Origin: CAWUIO01 sp963922455
GTDB lineage: Bacteria > Bacteroidota > Bacteroidia > Cytophagales > Microscillaceae
Assembly (NCBI GenBank): GCA_963922455.1
Contig: CAWUIO010000079.1
Span: 1 to 31,225 of the forward strand
Reading direction: 5' to 3'
Length of the DNA stretch: 31,225 bases
Part shown: one piece after another, positions 1 to 8,420 of the stretch
How the letters are laid out: every line of letters starts with the position of its first letter
Numbering within the stretch: position 1 is the first letter of the stretch
The notes under the pieces: model-generated
Seen by the model: only the letters and a program-made list of their open reading frames with translations
What the model was told of the DNA's origin: nothing
The model's database searches: none
Program-made: the position numbers and the translations under genes

Positions 1-63
1 AAAATAGCATCAAAATTGGAGACCATTTTTTTAATTTTTTGCACGGCCTAGGGCAAGCCCCAA
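1..63 (-). repeat. Dispersed structured repeat, copy 1 (partial, cut by window start)
   Basis: The minus-strand 5' end of the repeat is readable at 54-63 (TTGGGGCTTG), followed by one arm of the variable hairpin (about 45-53). The partner arm and the conserved 3' block should lie outside the window. The copy starts 7 nt downstream of the stop codon of the minus-strand outer-membrane protein and is in sense with it. Recognition rests on the shared end sequence only, so confidence is moderate. Confidence 0.5.
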
Positions 64-70
64 GTACTTT

Positions 71-2113
71 TTAATCAAAATCTATCAAGAAGCGAGGCCT
101 TTGTTTGAGAGAGCGGGAACTCCCCACATTGATCAAATAGGTGAGGTGAAAACCACTGACGAGGTAAAAATCATTGGAATTGGGGTTGCCTCTTTGCTCG
201 CCTTCTCTTCCGTAGCCATTGAAAGTTTGATAGATATTACCGTTTACCCCTTGGAAGGAAAGGAGTCCGTTTAAGTCGGCCAATAAGCGGTCCAGGTCTT
301 GTTGTCGGGATTCTCCACTAAAAGCGGAGGTAGCTTCCAGGGCCCGATTGTACATCCGGCGGGCGAGGTCACTTTCCAGCAAGTCGGGGTCAACATAAGA
401 GCCGCTTACATCATCTAAATAATCAAAGAGTAAGTAGCGGAGCCCCAACTCGACAGAGAAGTCCATCCGATAAGTCAACTTAAAGCGAAAACCGAGCCCA
501 AAAGGAATTTGAACTTGTATATTAGAATACGGATCGGGCCCACCCTCTAGTCCTTGGCCTTCGGTATTAAGGTTTTTAAGGCTTACCCAGGCCGCCCCAA
601 ACTCAGAAGGGGTTTTGGCTTGCGGGCTGTGATAAATCACCCCAATCCCTCCAAATACGTAAGGCCGGATAAAACGGCGCTTGTAATAGAGCCCCGTATT
701 GGGTAAAATATCATACATACCCACCAAAGAGAGCTCGTGAATGTAGTTACGAAAGTGCAAATTTCGAATGTACCGGTAGCGGGCCAATTCATCATTCGGA
801 TCGGCCGCGGTGAAGTCATCGCCCACCACCTGCCCCGAAACATAGCTAAAACGAGTAAACAAACGGGGGCTAAACTTCTTACTCATATGAATCCCAAAGC
901 CGGGGCGGATCAGGCGGTACGTAGGCCGGAACCTTTGGTTGAGGGGGTTGAGGTCTCCAAAGTAATTGAAGGCATTAAACTGCCCTCCGGCCGCTAAATA
1001 ATTTTTGGGGCGTATGCGCTTTTCTTTGCGCTCTATTTTATAAATCCGAGGGGTTAGGCGTTCGGCGCCCACTTCTCCTTTGGCATCGATGGGGAATTTT
1101 ACGAAGATGCGGAGGTTTTGGCGGTCTCGGTAGTTCCGGGCGGGTACCCGGATGACCCGCTCCACTTCTATTTCTACGGATACATAATCGTCTTGGGTCA
1201 AGACATTGCTAGCTTTTACCGACCGGTAGTCAAAGATGATTCCTTCTTGATACCAAAGTTCGATATTATTAAGATAATCGTCGGCTGGGAACTCGTCTAA
1301 AAGGATAATGGGGAGTAAGTCATTGTAGACTTTCACATTGGCATTTTCAAAGTAATCTTCGGTATTAAAACGCTCATTGATGAGCGGGTTCCCGATAATA
1401 TTGAGGGTAATGGCGTAGTCTTTAACAAAATTTTCGGCTCTTTCCCGGAGAATATTGTCTTCAAAACTGGTGAGGGAAAGCTTGGTGTCCCGAGCCACTT
1501 CCTCACACGTGGTTTCGCGGTGGGCGGTGATTTGATATATTTTACCGGGGGCAGTAACCAATTCGGGGCGGTTTTGCAAGATGGGGTACTTGACATAGAT
1601 GTCGATCGAGTCCAAATTGGTATTCATGGCATTGTCGGTAAGCAAGATGCCCGTGAGCAGTTTGGATACTTCAACTTTTACGAAGTAGAAAGTTTCGTCT
1701 CCTACGATTTCAAAGCAAGGGTTTTTGAGGTTGAGCCGATATTGGAAATTAACCCCTTGCTCATAAAGCCGGCCAATGGTCTGTAAATATTGTAAGGCAC
1801 TAAAACTCTCATTATTGAGGTTTTCCCGCTCGACATCATTGTATACGGGAACTTCGGTGCTCTCAAAATAATTAGTCAGAATATTATTGATATCATCATC
1901 TCGCCAACGCTTGGCCCGGTCGCTGGCATCCCCGATTTGGTTTAAACCAAACACATAATTTTCTAGTAAGCTTTCGGTTTCCCGTCGCATGCGTAAGCGA
2001 TCGGCCTCGGTGAAGTTTTGAGCATAGGATAGAAGGGGTAGGACAAGGCCACCAAGGAATAGCACCAGCCCGAGATAGGTGCGGCACAGAAAAGGTCTAG
2101 GCACAAATTTCAT
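71..2113 (-). CDS. Secreted outer-membrane beta-barrel protein with a duplicated N-terminal domain
   Basis: The function of this protein is unknown. The start at 2113 is preferred over the upstream in-frame ATG at 2158 because it places a signal peptide at the N-terminus: MKFVPRPF, a hydrophobic stretch, then a cleavage-like LLSYAQ. The mature N-terminal half has two similar modules of roughly 150 residues. Each has a long helix (RRETESLLENYV in the first, RERAENFVKDYA in the second), then a VxVYND motif and a beta-rich part (ETFYFVKVEV, DDYVSVEIEV). The last 300 or so residues look like a transmembrane barrel, with alternating aromatic and polar strands, FGGIGVIYHS, and GLGFRFKLTYRMDFSVELGLRY. 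It is probably an outer-membrane protein with a periplasmic or surface N-terminal part. It stands alone on the minus strand, divergent from miaB. Confidence 0.7.
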   Translation of the reverse strand: MKFVPRPFLCRTYLGLVLFLGGLVLPLLSYAQNFTEADRLRMRRETESLLENYVFGLNQIGDASDRAKRWRDDDINNILTNYFESTEVPVYNDVERENLNNESFSALQYLQTIGRLYEQGVNFQYRLNLKNPCFEIVGDETFYFVKVEVSKLLTGILLTDNAMNTNLDSIDIYVKYPILQNRPELVTAPGKIYQITAHRETTCEEVARDTKLSLTSFEDNILRERAENFVKDYAITLNIIGNPLINERFNTEDYFENANVKVYNDLLPIILLDEFPADDYLNNIELWYQEGIIFDYRSVKASNVLTQDDYVSVEIEVERVIRVPARNYRDRQNLRIFVKFPIDAKGEVGAERLTPRIYKIERKEKRIRPKNYLAAGGQFNAFNYFGDLNPLNQRFRPTYRLIRPGFGIHMSKKFSPRLFTRFSYVSGQVVGDDFTAADPNDELARYRYIRNLHFRNYIHELSLVGMYDILPNTGLYYKRRFIRPYVFGGIGVIYHSPQAKTPSEFGAAWVSLKNLNTEGQGLEGGPDPYSNIQVQIPFGLGFRFKLTYRMDFSVELGLRYLLFDYLDDVSGSYVDPDLLESDLARRMYNRALEATSAFSGESRQQDLDRLLADLNGLLSFQGVNGNIYQTFNGYGREGEQRGNPNSNDFYLVSGFHLTYLINVGSSRSLKQRPRFLIDFD

Positions 2114-2181
2114 AGTTAGAATGCGTAATCCGAAGGGATTTATTCTAATTAAAATCAAATATATTCTAAAATTTGAAGAGT

Positions 2182-2298
2182 ATGGCTGATTATCCGAATC
2201 TTCTCTTGAAGATAGTAGGGCTTAGCGAAGAAAATGGTAAGCCGGTTGAGATTAGGAAGAATTTGTGTGAAGAATATTCGAAACTGGACGTAATCTAG
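2182..2298 (+). CDS. Possible 38-residue small protein
   Basis: An ATG-to-TAG frame encodes MADYPNLLLKIVGL, then a charged segment ending KLDVI. The composition is protein-like, with mixed charge and a spaced leucine pattern, and is not low complexity. No ribosome binding site is evident and no family is recognised. It largely overlaps the space between the arms of the inverted repeat at 2216-2332, so it may be chance or a remnant carried by a small mobile element. Confidence 0.2.
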   Translation: MADYPNLLLKIVGLSEENGKPVEIRKNLCEEYSKLDVI

Positions 2299-2332
2299 AA
2301 CATTTCTATTCAAAATGGCAAGCTAAGCCCTA
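2216..2332. repeat. 11-bp inverted repeat spanning 117 bp
   Basis: TAGGGCTTAGC at 2216-2226 is perfectly complementary to GCTAAGCCCTA at 2322-2332. The pairing does not extend beyond 11 bp and no flanking target duplication is obvious. It could be the ends of a small non-autonomous element or a distant stem. Confidence 0.45.
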
Positions 2333-2387
2333 ATTTTTGCCTGTTAATTCTTTAAAAAAAGGAGTCGTCATATTTTTCAACTGACAT

Positions 2388-2419
2388 TTTGTCATTTTGA
2401 GCTTATATCCATAACTTTG
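2388..2419 (+). promoter_or_regulatory. miaB promoter with overlapping TGACA-TTT-TGTCA palindrome
   Basis: TTTG at 2388-2391, 20 nt, then TAACTTTG at 2412-2419 fits the Bacteroidota vegetative promoter exactly. The 13-bp palindrome TGACATTTTGTCA at 2382-2394 covers the -33 box, as an operator would. Transcription should start near 2426, leaving a leader of about 12 nt before the miaB ATG. Confidence 0.65.
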
Positions 2420-2437
2420 AAGATTATTAAGCACTAA

Positions 2438-3907
2438 ATGATGCAGGAAATGAAAACAGAAGCTGAGCCTCGTTTGGGGGCTGCCCTTGCCTCAAAAGGA
2501 GATGGAGGGACTTCCCGCAAATTATATATAGAGAGTTACGGTTGTCAAATGAATTTCTCAGATAGTGAGATTGTGGCTTCCATTATGAAGGACGAGGGCT
2601 TTGAATCTACTCGAAATGCCGATTCGGCTGATCTTATTTTCTTAAATACCTGTGCTATCCGTGAGAATGCCGAGCTTCGTATCCGGAACCGTTTGCAGCA
2701 TCTTCGGGCATTAAAAAAAGAAAAACCCAGTCTTTTAATAGGGATATTGGGCTGCATGGCCGAAAGGCTCAAAACTAAGCTTTTGGAAGAAGAAAAGATG
2801 GTAGATTTGGTGGCTGGCCCAGATGCGTATCGGGATTTGCCAAAACTAGTGTCAAAGGTCGATGGTGGACAAAAAGCGGTGAACGTTTTTTTGTCTCGTG
2901 AAGAAACCTATGCGGATGTTAACCCGGTACGATTAGGCTCTAATGGAGTAAGTGCTTTCATCTCCATTATGCGGGGATGTGATAATATGTGTTCCTTTTG
3001 TGTGGTACCTTTTACTCGTGGGCGGGAACGTAGCCGGGATCCTTATTCTATTGTCCATGAGGCTCAAGATTTGTTTAACCAGGGCTATTGTGAAGTTACC
3101 TTGCTGGGGCAAAACGTTGATTCTTACCTTTGGAGTTCTAATCCGGATGTAATTTCCTTGATTGCTGAGAAAAAAGCGGTAAAAAAAGGAGTTGATCTGG
3201 ACCAGGTTGAGTTGGTAAACTTTGCCGGGCTCTTAGAACGGGTTGCCCAGGTGAGTCCAGATTTGCGCATTCGGTTCTCTACCTCTCACCCCAAGGATAT
3301 GACCGACGAAGTCTTGCACACCATGGCCCGCTACGAAAACATTTGCAATTATATCCACCTACCTGCCCAGAGTGGCAATACCCGGGTCTTGGAAATGATG
3401 AACCGGGGCTACACCCGGGAGTGGTACTTAGGCCGAATCCGAGCGATTCGGGAAATTATTGGCCCAGATTGCGGTATTTCTACGGATATGATAGCGGGTT
3501 TTTGCAGCGAAACAGAGGCTGAGCATAAAGATACATTGCGCTTGATGGAAGAAGTGAAGTATGACTTTGCCTATATGTTCTACTATTCAGAACGTCCTAA
3601 CACACCGGCCGCTAAGCAATTTGAGGATGATATAAGCTTGGAAGATAAAAAAAGAAGGCTAAATGAAATTATACAAAAGCAACAAGGCCATTCTTTGGAA
3701 AGAAATAAGCAGGATGTGGGCAAAGTATTTAAGGTCTTAGTAGAAGGAGTTTCCAAGCGCTCCGAAGAGCATTTAAAAGGCCGTAATACGGCAAATAAAG
3801 TGGTTATCTTTCCCAAAATGTCGTTTAAAGCCGGTGACTATGTCTGGGTAAAAATACAAGCTTGTACCGGGGCTACGCTCATGGGAGAGGCTGTAGAATC
3901 GGCCTGA
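2438..3907 (+). CDS. miaB: tRNA-2-methylthio-N6-dimethylallyladenosine synthase MiaB
   Basis: This radical-SAM methylthiotransferase converts i6A37 to ms2i6A37 in tRNAs that read UNN codons. The N-terminal UPF0004 domain carries the three cysteines that bind the auxiliary 4Fe-4S cluster: C36 (SYGCQMN), C72 (LNTCAIRE) and C106 (GILGCMAE). The radical-SAM motif RGCDNMCSFC gives C181, C185 and C188. A TRAM RNA-binding domain closes the protein (GDYVWVKIQACTGATLMGE). A stretch after DSYLW (about residues 230-260) is longer than in E. coli MiaB and is probably lineage-specific. The length of 489 aa is normal for the phylum. Start choice between ATG 2438, 2441 and 2450 is open; all lie just downstream of the predicted transcription start. 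Confidence 0.97.
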   Translation: MMQEMKTEAEPRLGAALASKGDGGTSRKLYIESYGCQMNFSDSEIVASIMKDEGFESTRNADSADLIFLNTCAIRENAELRIRNRLQHLRALKKEKPSLLIGILGCMAERLKTKLLEEEKMVDLVAGPDAYRDLPKLVSKVDGGQKAVNVFLSREETYADVNPVRLGSNGVSAFISIMRGCDNMCSFCVVPFTRGRERSRDPYSIVHEAQDLFNQGYCEVTLLGQNVDSYLWSSNPDVISLIAEKKAVKKGVDLDQVELVNFAGLLERVAQVSPDLRIRFSTSHPKDMTDEVLHTMARYENICNYIHLPAQSGNTRVLEMMNRGYTREWYLGRIRAIREIIGPDCGISTDMIAGFCSETEAEHKDTLRLMEEVKYDFAYMFYYSERPNTPAAKQFEDDISLEDKKRRLNEIIQKQQGHSLERNKQDVGKVFKVLVEGVSKRSEEHLKGRNTANKVVIFPKMSFKAGDYVWVKIQACTGATLMGEAVESA

Positions 3908-3996
3908 TTTTTTGGATTAGACCGTGAATCGGAAACGTTCCCGGTTCGCTTCCGTACTTCTTTGGGTGGAATAGGTAATAAAAAAATATCAGCCCA

Positions 3997-4575
3997 ATGA
4001 AAAAGTACTTAATGATCATCTTGGCTTTTGGCCTTAGCTTGGCCTATGCTCAGGCTCAAACCGGAAGCCCTTTCCCGGCCATGTCGGGAAAAAACTTAAA
4101 CGGGAAAGAGGTGCAGCTTCCCCGAAAAGGCGAAGTTTCTCTGGTAGCCTTGGCATATTCACCCAAATCGGAAGAATATCTGGCTCGTTGGCGAAAGCCT
4201 TTGTTTGATTTGTTTGTAAAGGCACCCGGCACAAGTTTATTTGACTTTGATCCTTATGACGCCAACGTCAAATTTGTCGTGTTGCTTACCGGGGCCAAAA
4301 AAGTAGCCGGTAAAAAGGTAAGGAGTAAGTTGGAAGAAAATGTCCAGGATCATTGGCGAGAACATATTGCCGTTGTAAAAGGAAAAACGCTGGCCAACTA
4401 CCCAGATCTGGATTTAGGTAAGAAAAAGAATGAGAAGGTTCTTCCGTATTTCTTTTTGATGGACAAATCTGGCAAAATTGTCTACCATACTTCTGGAGCC
4501 TATACTTCGCAAAAAAGAGATGAAATTGAGGCAAAATTGTCTGAATTATTAGGAGATAATCAGTTTCAAGAATAA
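3997..4575 (+). CDS. Secreted thioredoxin-fold protein without a CxxC motif
   Basis: A signal peptide (MKKYLMIILAFGLSLAYAQA) is followed by a compact 170-residue domain. The order of elements suggests a peroxiredoxin or thioredoxin-like fold: PFPAMSGKNLNGKEVQLP at the entry strand, VSLVALAYSPKSEEYL where the catalytic loop would sit, then LPYFFLMDKSGKIVYHTSG as the cis-proline strand and hairpin. The redox CxxC is absent; the equivalent place reads SPKSEEY. It is therefore probably not a disulfide oxidoreductase, and may be a periplasmic binding or assembly protein. It lies 89 nt after miaB and is followed by a stem-loop. The fold assignment is my inference. Confidence 0.65.
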   Translation: MKKYLMIILAFGLSLAYAQAQTGSPFPAMSGKNLNGKEVQLPRKGEVSLVALAYSPKSEEYLARWRKPLFDLFVKAPGTSLFDFDPYDANVKFVVLLTGAKKVAGKKVRSKLEENVQDHWREHIAVVKGKTLANYPDLDLGKKKNEKVLPYFFLMDKSGKIVYHTSGAYTSQKRDEIEAKLSELLGDNQFQE

Positions 4576-4598
4576 TAAACCGGGATTCCTCCTTGGCT

Positions 4599-4625
4599 CA
4601 AAAGCCGGGAAACCCCCGGCTTTTG
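4599..4625 (+). terminator. Stem-loop after the thioredoxin-fold gene
   Basis: CAAAAGCCGGG at 4599-4609 pairs perfectly with CCCGGCTTTTG at 4615-4625 around a 5-nt loop. The 11-bp stem is strong, but an A-rich rather than T-rich tract follows on this strand. It may be a terminator, or a processing or attenuation hairpin 25 nt before the next gene. Confidence 0.6.
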
Positions 4626-4650
4626 AAAATAAAAAATTAAACCAAGGATT

Positions 4651-5958
4651 TTGAGAGAATCAGAAATTCGATCAGTTAAACAACGATTTGGCATAATCGG
4701 CAACTCTCCCCTACTGAATAATGCCATCCAAAGAGCTATCCAAGTAGCCTCTACCGATATGAGTGTACTCATCACGGGTGAAAGCGGTAGTGGAAAAGAA
4801 TCCTTCTCTAAAATAATCCACCAACTCAGTGCCCGGAAACACGGCCCTTTCATTGCTATTAACTGTGGCGCTATCCCTGAGGGCACCATCTATTCTGAAT
4901 TGTTTGGTCATGAAAAGGGCGCCTTTACTGGCTCAACGGAGGCCCGTAAAGGCTATTTTGAAGTGACTAACAAAGGCTCCATATTTTTAGATGAAATTGG
5001 AGAAATGCCCTTAAACACCCAATCGATGTTGCTGAGGGTCTTGGAAAATGGCGACTTTATCCGGATGGGCTCTTCCAAACCCCAAAAAACGGATGTCCGG
5101 GTGATTGCCGCCACCAATGTAGATATGTTACAAGCGGTTGAGGCCAAAAAATTTAGAAAAGATCTCTACTATCGGCTCAGCACCGTACCTATTTTTGTGC
5201 CCCCCCTGAGAGAACGCGGAGATGATGTACACCTATTATTTCGTAAGTTTGCCTCAGATTTTTCTGAAAAGTACCGGGTCCCTCCCATTAACTTAAGCCC
5301 TGATGCCGTCGAATCTTTAAAACGGTTTCGTTTCCCAGGAAATATCCGACAGCTTCGTAACCTGGTAGAACAAATCTCCTTAATTGAGACGGAACAAAGG
5401 AGCATCGATACCGAAGTATTGCTGAATTACATGCCCCCAGAAGAAAAAAACCAGGCCTTGACCCTCCCCAATGGACAGACCCACGGTAGCAAGCATGATT
5501 CCCATAGTTTTGCGGAGAGAGAAATATTGTATAAGGTCTTATTTGACTTAAAAAATGATGTAACCGAGCTAAAAAAGCTCGTTTTTCAATTGTTAGATAC
5601 AGGTAAATTTGGAGCAGATATTATCCAAGATCATAAAGACCTCTTTCATAATATGGAAGAGGGAGATTATAAAGAAAGGCCACCAGTGGTAGCCAGCGAT
5701 GCCTTACTACTCAAAGCCGCTGAACCTGATAAAGGGATTATCAATATTAGCGACTCTGAAGATTTTAAACTGAATACCCAAGACATTCAACACGAGGAAG
5801 AAACCGATAGCCTTTCCCTGGAAGAAAAAGAGAAAGAATTGATTGTAAAAGCCCTCAAAAAAAATAATAACAAACGTAAACACGCAGCCCGGGATTTAGG
5901 GATTTCTGAAAGAACCCTTTACCGAAAAATTAAACAGTATGAGATTGAAAATCAATAA
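4651..5958 (+). CDS. Sigma-54-interacting AAA+ transcriptional regulator, Fis-type HTH
   Basis: This is an enhancer-binding protein of the NtrC class without an N-terminal receiver domain, so its activity is probably set by level or a partner. Walker A is GESGSGKES (43-51), Walker B is IFLDEIGEM (111-119), and the arginine-finger region is FRKDLYYRL. The sigma-54 contact loop reads GAFTGS (90-95), where most family members have GAFTGA. A long acidic linker (about 270-400) leads to a Fis-type helix-turn-helix (ARDLGISERTLYRKI). The start is TTG: no ATG precedes it before an in-frame stop, and the next Met (37) would remove the beginning of the ATPase domain. It overlaps lptE by 20 nt, which indicates co-transcription. 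Confidence 0.9.
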   Translation: MRESEIRSVKQRFGIIGNSPLLNNAIQRAIQVASTDMSVLITGESGSGKESFSKIIHQLSARKHGPFIAINCGAIPEGTIYSELFGHEKGAFTGSTEARKGYFEVTNKGSIFLDEIGEMPLNTQSMLLRVLENGDFIRMGSSKPQKTDVRVIAATNVDMLQAVEAKKFRKDLYYRLSTVPIFVPPLRERGDDVHLLFRKFASDFSEKYRVPPINLSPDAVESLKRFRFPGNIRQLRNLVEQISLIETEQRSIDTEVLLNYMPPEEKNQALTLPNGQTHGSKHDSHSFAEREILYKVLFDLKNDVTELKKLVFQLLDTGKFGADIIQDHKDLFHNMEEGDYKERPPVVASDALLLKAAEPDKGIINISDSEDFKLNTQDIQHEEETDSLSLEEKEKELIVKALKKNNNKRKHAARDLGISERTLYRKIKQYEIENQ

Positions 5959-6442
5959 GTTTTTCAACTATTTATTTGGTTTGGGATTTTTCCTCCTGCA
6001 AGGATGTTATTCTCTTTCGGGTATCAGTACCACGGCCAATACGATCCAAGTTGGGAACTTTGTCAATCAAGCGCCGAATGGTCCGGCTAACTTAGGCCAA
6101 GATTTTACCGAGCGCCTAAAAGAGTATTATCAGCGTAACTCATCCTTGTCCATTGTAGAAAATAATGGAGAACTCATCATAAATGGGTATATTGCTAGAT
6201 ATGATGTGGTACCCATCGCCAATACAAGTAATGATGAGGCTGCTCAAAACCGATTGGAAATAAGCGTGTCGGTAGATTTTGTGGATACCATTGAAAATAC
6301 GAACAGCTTCAACCAAAGCTTTTCCTTTTTCTTTGACTTTTCCCAAGAGCAAACCCTAGATCAGGTAGAACCCGTAGCAGTTGACGAAATTTTTGAACAA
6401 ATTATTTTAGACATCTTTAGTAAAACCCTTACCAATTGGTAA
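5939..6442 (+). CDS. lptE: LptE-family outer-membrane lipoprotein (LPS assembly)
   Basis: LptE plugs the LptD barrel and helps insert lipopolysaccharide into the outer leaflet of the outer membrane. The N-terminus has a basic start, a hydrophobic core and a lipobox (FLLQGCYSL, lipidated Cys 23). The Bacteroidota LptE signature follows: a YSLSG start, a short beta strand (TIQVGNF), then LGQDFTERLKEYYQ and the strand pair GELIINGYIARYDV. At 167 aa the length is normal. It overlaps the upstream regulator gene and is 15 nt from the next gene, so these genes form an operon. LptE families diverge strongly in sequence; the call rests on architecture and neighbourhood. Confidence 0.85.
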   Translation: MRLKINKFFNYLFGLGFFLLQGCYSLSGISTTANTIQVGNFVNQAPNGPANLGQDFTERLKEYYQRNSSLSIVENNGELIINGYIARYDVVPIANTSNDEAAQNRLEISVSVDFVDTIENTNSFNQSFSFFFDFSQEQTLDQVEPVAVDEIFEQIILDIFSKTLTNW

Positions 6443-6457
6443 ATAAAAAGGAGTCTT

Positions 6458-8347
6458 ATGAACAAAGATACCCTAAGCTCCATATTAGATAGGCCCGAGC
6501 AAATAACGGAATACGAAGTAGAACTATTAGATGAAATTGTCGCTTCTTATCCCTATTGCCAAGTAGCGCACTTACTGATTGCCAAGTATGCTCAAGATAA
6601 AGAAAGCATGTTGGCCCCTCAAAAGATCAGAAAGGCAGCTTCCTTTGCCTACGATAGATATGCCCTACGCCAATTTTTAAATGGAGCTATGCCATTCTCA
6701 AGCAATGGCCATACTCCAAGCTCGCTTACACCTTCTGAGCCACAAACAAGCCCTACAAGCGAACCAGTAAGTAAGCCTAGTCAACGTGAGGAGGCTTTGA
6801 AGGAACATGTTGAGCCAGAAGAGACGGTCCAAAATGCCCGCGTGGAGCTGGGCAATATACCCGAAGAAGATCTCAACGAAAATACTGCCTTAGATCGCTT
6901 TAATGAAGGCCGATTGTCTGAAGCTGTATCCATTTATAAAGAATTAGCCGAACGACATCCTGAGAAAAAGCCCTATTATTATAGCCAACTCTCCATCCTC
7001 ACCGGAGATGATACCATCCTAAACGAAGTTACAGCCGATACTCCCCAGTTGGACTCCATGAGTCACCCCAACCCACTCGAAGAAGAAGCCCAAACAGAAT
7101 CTTATTTTGAGAATATATCGAGTGATCCAGAAACGTTCAATCCTCCCCTGGATGAAAGTCCTATACAGCCCAATATCTACGAGGAAGTAAACGAAGGCAA
7201 AGCCATGGGGCTCTATTATGATGGAAAGATTGAGGAATCTATCGCTATGTACCAGAGGCTCATGGAGCTTTACCCTGACAAGAAAGAGTATTATACCGTC
7301 AACCTGAGGACCTTAGTGGGTGAAGACTTAGATAAATATTTACCCAGTTCGGAGAGCCCGCTAAAGGATTCTTCACCTAGCCCTCAAGATACTACCCAGT
7401 CATTTTTTGATGGGATAAGCCAAGAAGAGCCCAATCCTCCAGCTGAGGAAATACAAAATACGGTTGTAGAACCAGAAAATAAAGAGCTAGGCACTACCCT
7501 CAACGAACCGTCTACTCCCTCTGAAAACGCCTCTTATACCGATACCCCGGCCGAGACGAAAACTCCTCAGCCCGAAGAACCGCTTGAGCCAGAAAACACG
7601 GTGCAGAATGAAATAATCCCAGAAATCAAACGTGATACGGGTTCCTTTTTTGACCAAATCCCCGAAGACCCCGAACCTTTTAAGCTTCCTGCCAAAGAAA
7701 CTATTCTAGACCCTCAGGATGAACCCGAAATCGCTTCATTGACAGACCATGATAACCAGGCAGAAGTAACAAGCGAAGCCTTACCCGAACAAAAAATAGA
7801 AGAAACCCCGGTACAGGAAAAACCAAGCAAGGAAGAACCACCCTCAGAAAGGCAAGCCACCGAATCAACTATACCTGCCGAAGTAGATCCAAACCCAGAA
7901 CCTGAAGCAGAAAGTGAGCCCTCCGCGCTAGAAGCAAGCCCTGAGGAAACCCCGGCTACCCCCGAAGGGAGCCAAGACTTAGACGAGCAAAACTACTTAG
8001 ATGAATCAGAGGCCATCCTGCTTTTCAATCAAGGGAGAAGTGAGGAAGCTATCGACCTGTATCAACAGCTTATTGAGCGTAACCCTCAAAAAGCAAGTTA
8101 TTTTAAAAGTCAAATCCAAGTCTTGCAAGATTCTCTCATGAATCAAAGCAAGGAAGAGGGCAATACCGAAAAAAGTGATAGCGCGGGCAAATCTATCTTG
8201 GATGAAGATCTGAACGAACGAATGGCTATACAATTGTTTAGTCAAGGAGATACCGAAGGAGCTATCCAGGTCTATGAAAAATTGATTCAGGCCCATCCAG
8301 AAAAGAAAAATTACTTCTTATCTCAGATTGAGATTCTAAAATCTTAG
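6458..8347 (+). CDS. Large acidic TPR protein with disordered linkers
   Basis: No enzymatic function is visible. The N-terminal 75 residues are a helical domain (LLDEIVASYPYCQVAHLLIA). Four copies of a TPR-like unit follow at about residues 136-182, 245-288, 514-558 and 586-628, each of the form FNQGRSEEAIDLYQQLIE then P-x-K-x-x-Y. Between units 2 and 3 lie over 200 residues of Pro-, Glu- and Ser-rich sequence, predicted to be disordered. A short motif, S[YF]F[DE]xI, recurs at about 212, 313 and 394. A clear AAAAGGAG ribosome site precedes the ATG. There is no signal peptide, so the protein is probably cytoplasmic. Position between lptE and secG suggests a scaffold role in envelope biogenesis, but this is inference. 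Confidence 0.75.
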   Translation: MNKDTLSSILDRPEQITEYEVELLDEIVASYPYCQVAHLLIAKYAQDKESMLAPQKIRKAASFAYDRYALRQFLNGAMPFSSNGHTPSSLTPSEPQTSPTSEPVSKPSQREEALKEHVEPEETVQNARVELGNIPEEDLNENTALDRFNEGRLSEAVSIYKELAERHPEKKPYYYSQLSILTGDDTILNEVTADTPQLDSMSHPNPLEEEAQTESYFENISSDPETFNPPLDESPIQPNIYEEVNEGKAMGLYYDGKIEESIAMYQRLMELYPDKKEYYTVNLRTLVGEDLDKYLPSSESPLKDSSPSPQDTTQSFFDGISQEEPNPPAEEIQNTVVEPENKELGTTLNEPSTPSENASYTDTPAETKTPQPEEPLEPENTVQNEIIPEIKRDTGSFFDQIPEDPEPFKLPAKETILDPQDEPEIASLTDHDNQAEVTSEALPEQKIEETPVQEKPSKEEPPSERQATESTIPAEVDPNPEPEAESEPSALEASPEETPATPEGSQDLDEQNYLDESEAILLFNQGRSEEAIDLYQQLIERNPQKASYFKSQIQVLQDSLMNQSKEEGNTEKSDSAGKSILDEDLNERMAIQLFSQGDTEGAIQVYEKLIQAHPEKKNYFLSQIEILKS

Positions 8348-8357
8348 AATTTAATAA

Positions 8358-8388
8358 TTGGAATTTAAGTAGAAAAGCACTTACTTTG
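8358..8388 (+). promoter_or_regulatory. Promoter of secG
   Basis: TTG at 8358-8360, a 20-nt spacer, and TTACTTTG at 8381-8388 fit the Bacteroidota promoter with one mismatch in the -7 box. Transcription should begin near 8395, about 25 nt before the secG ATG. secG can therefore be expressed independently of the upstream genes. Confidence 0.5.
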
Positions 8389-8420
8389 CATTTCCATATT
8401 GAAACAAAGACCTTTCTCCT

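Larger units (their letters stand above)
2114..2437. other. Intergenic region between the outer-membrane protein gene and miaB
   Basis: This divergent gap holds the miaB promoter (2388-2419) with an overlapping palindrome. Upstream lies an 11-bp inverted repeat: TAGGGCTTAGC at 2216-2226 and GCTAAGCCCTA at 2322-2332. Most of a possible 38-codon ORF lies between the arms. No exact TAnnTTTG box was identified for the minus-strand gene. Confidence 0.6.
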
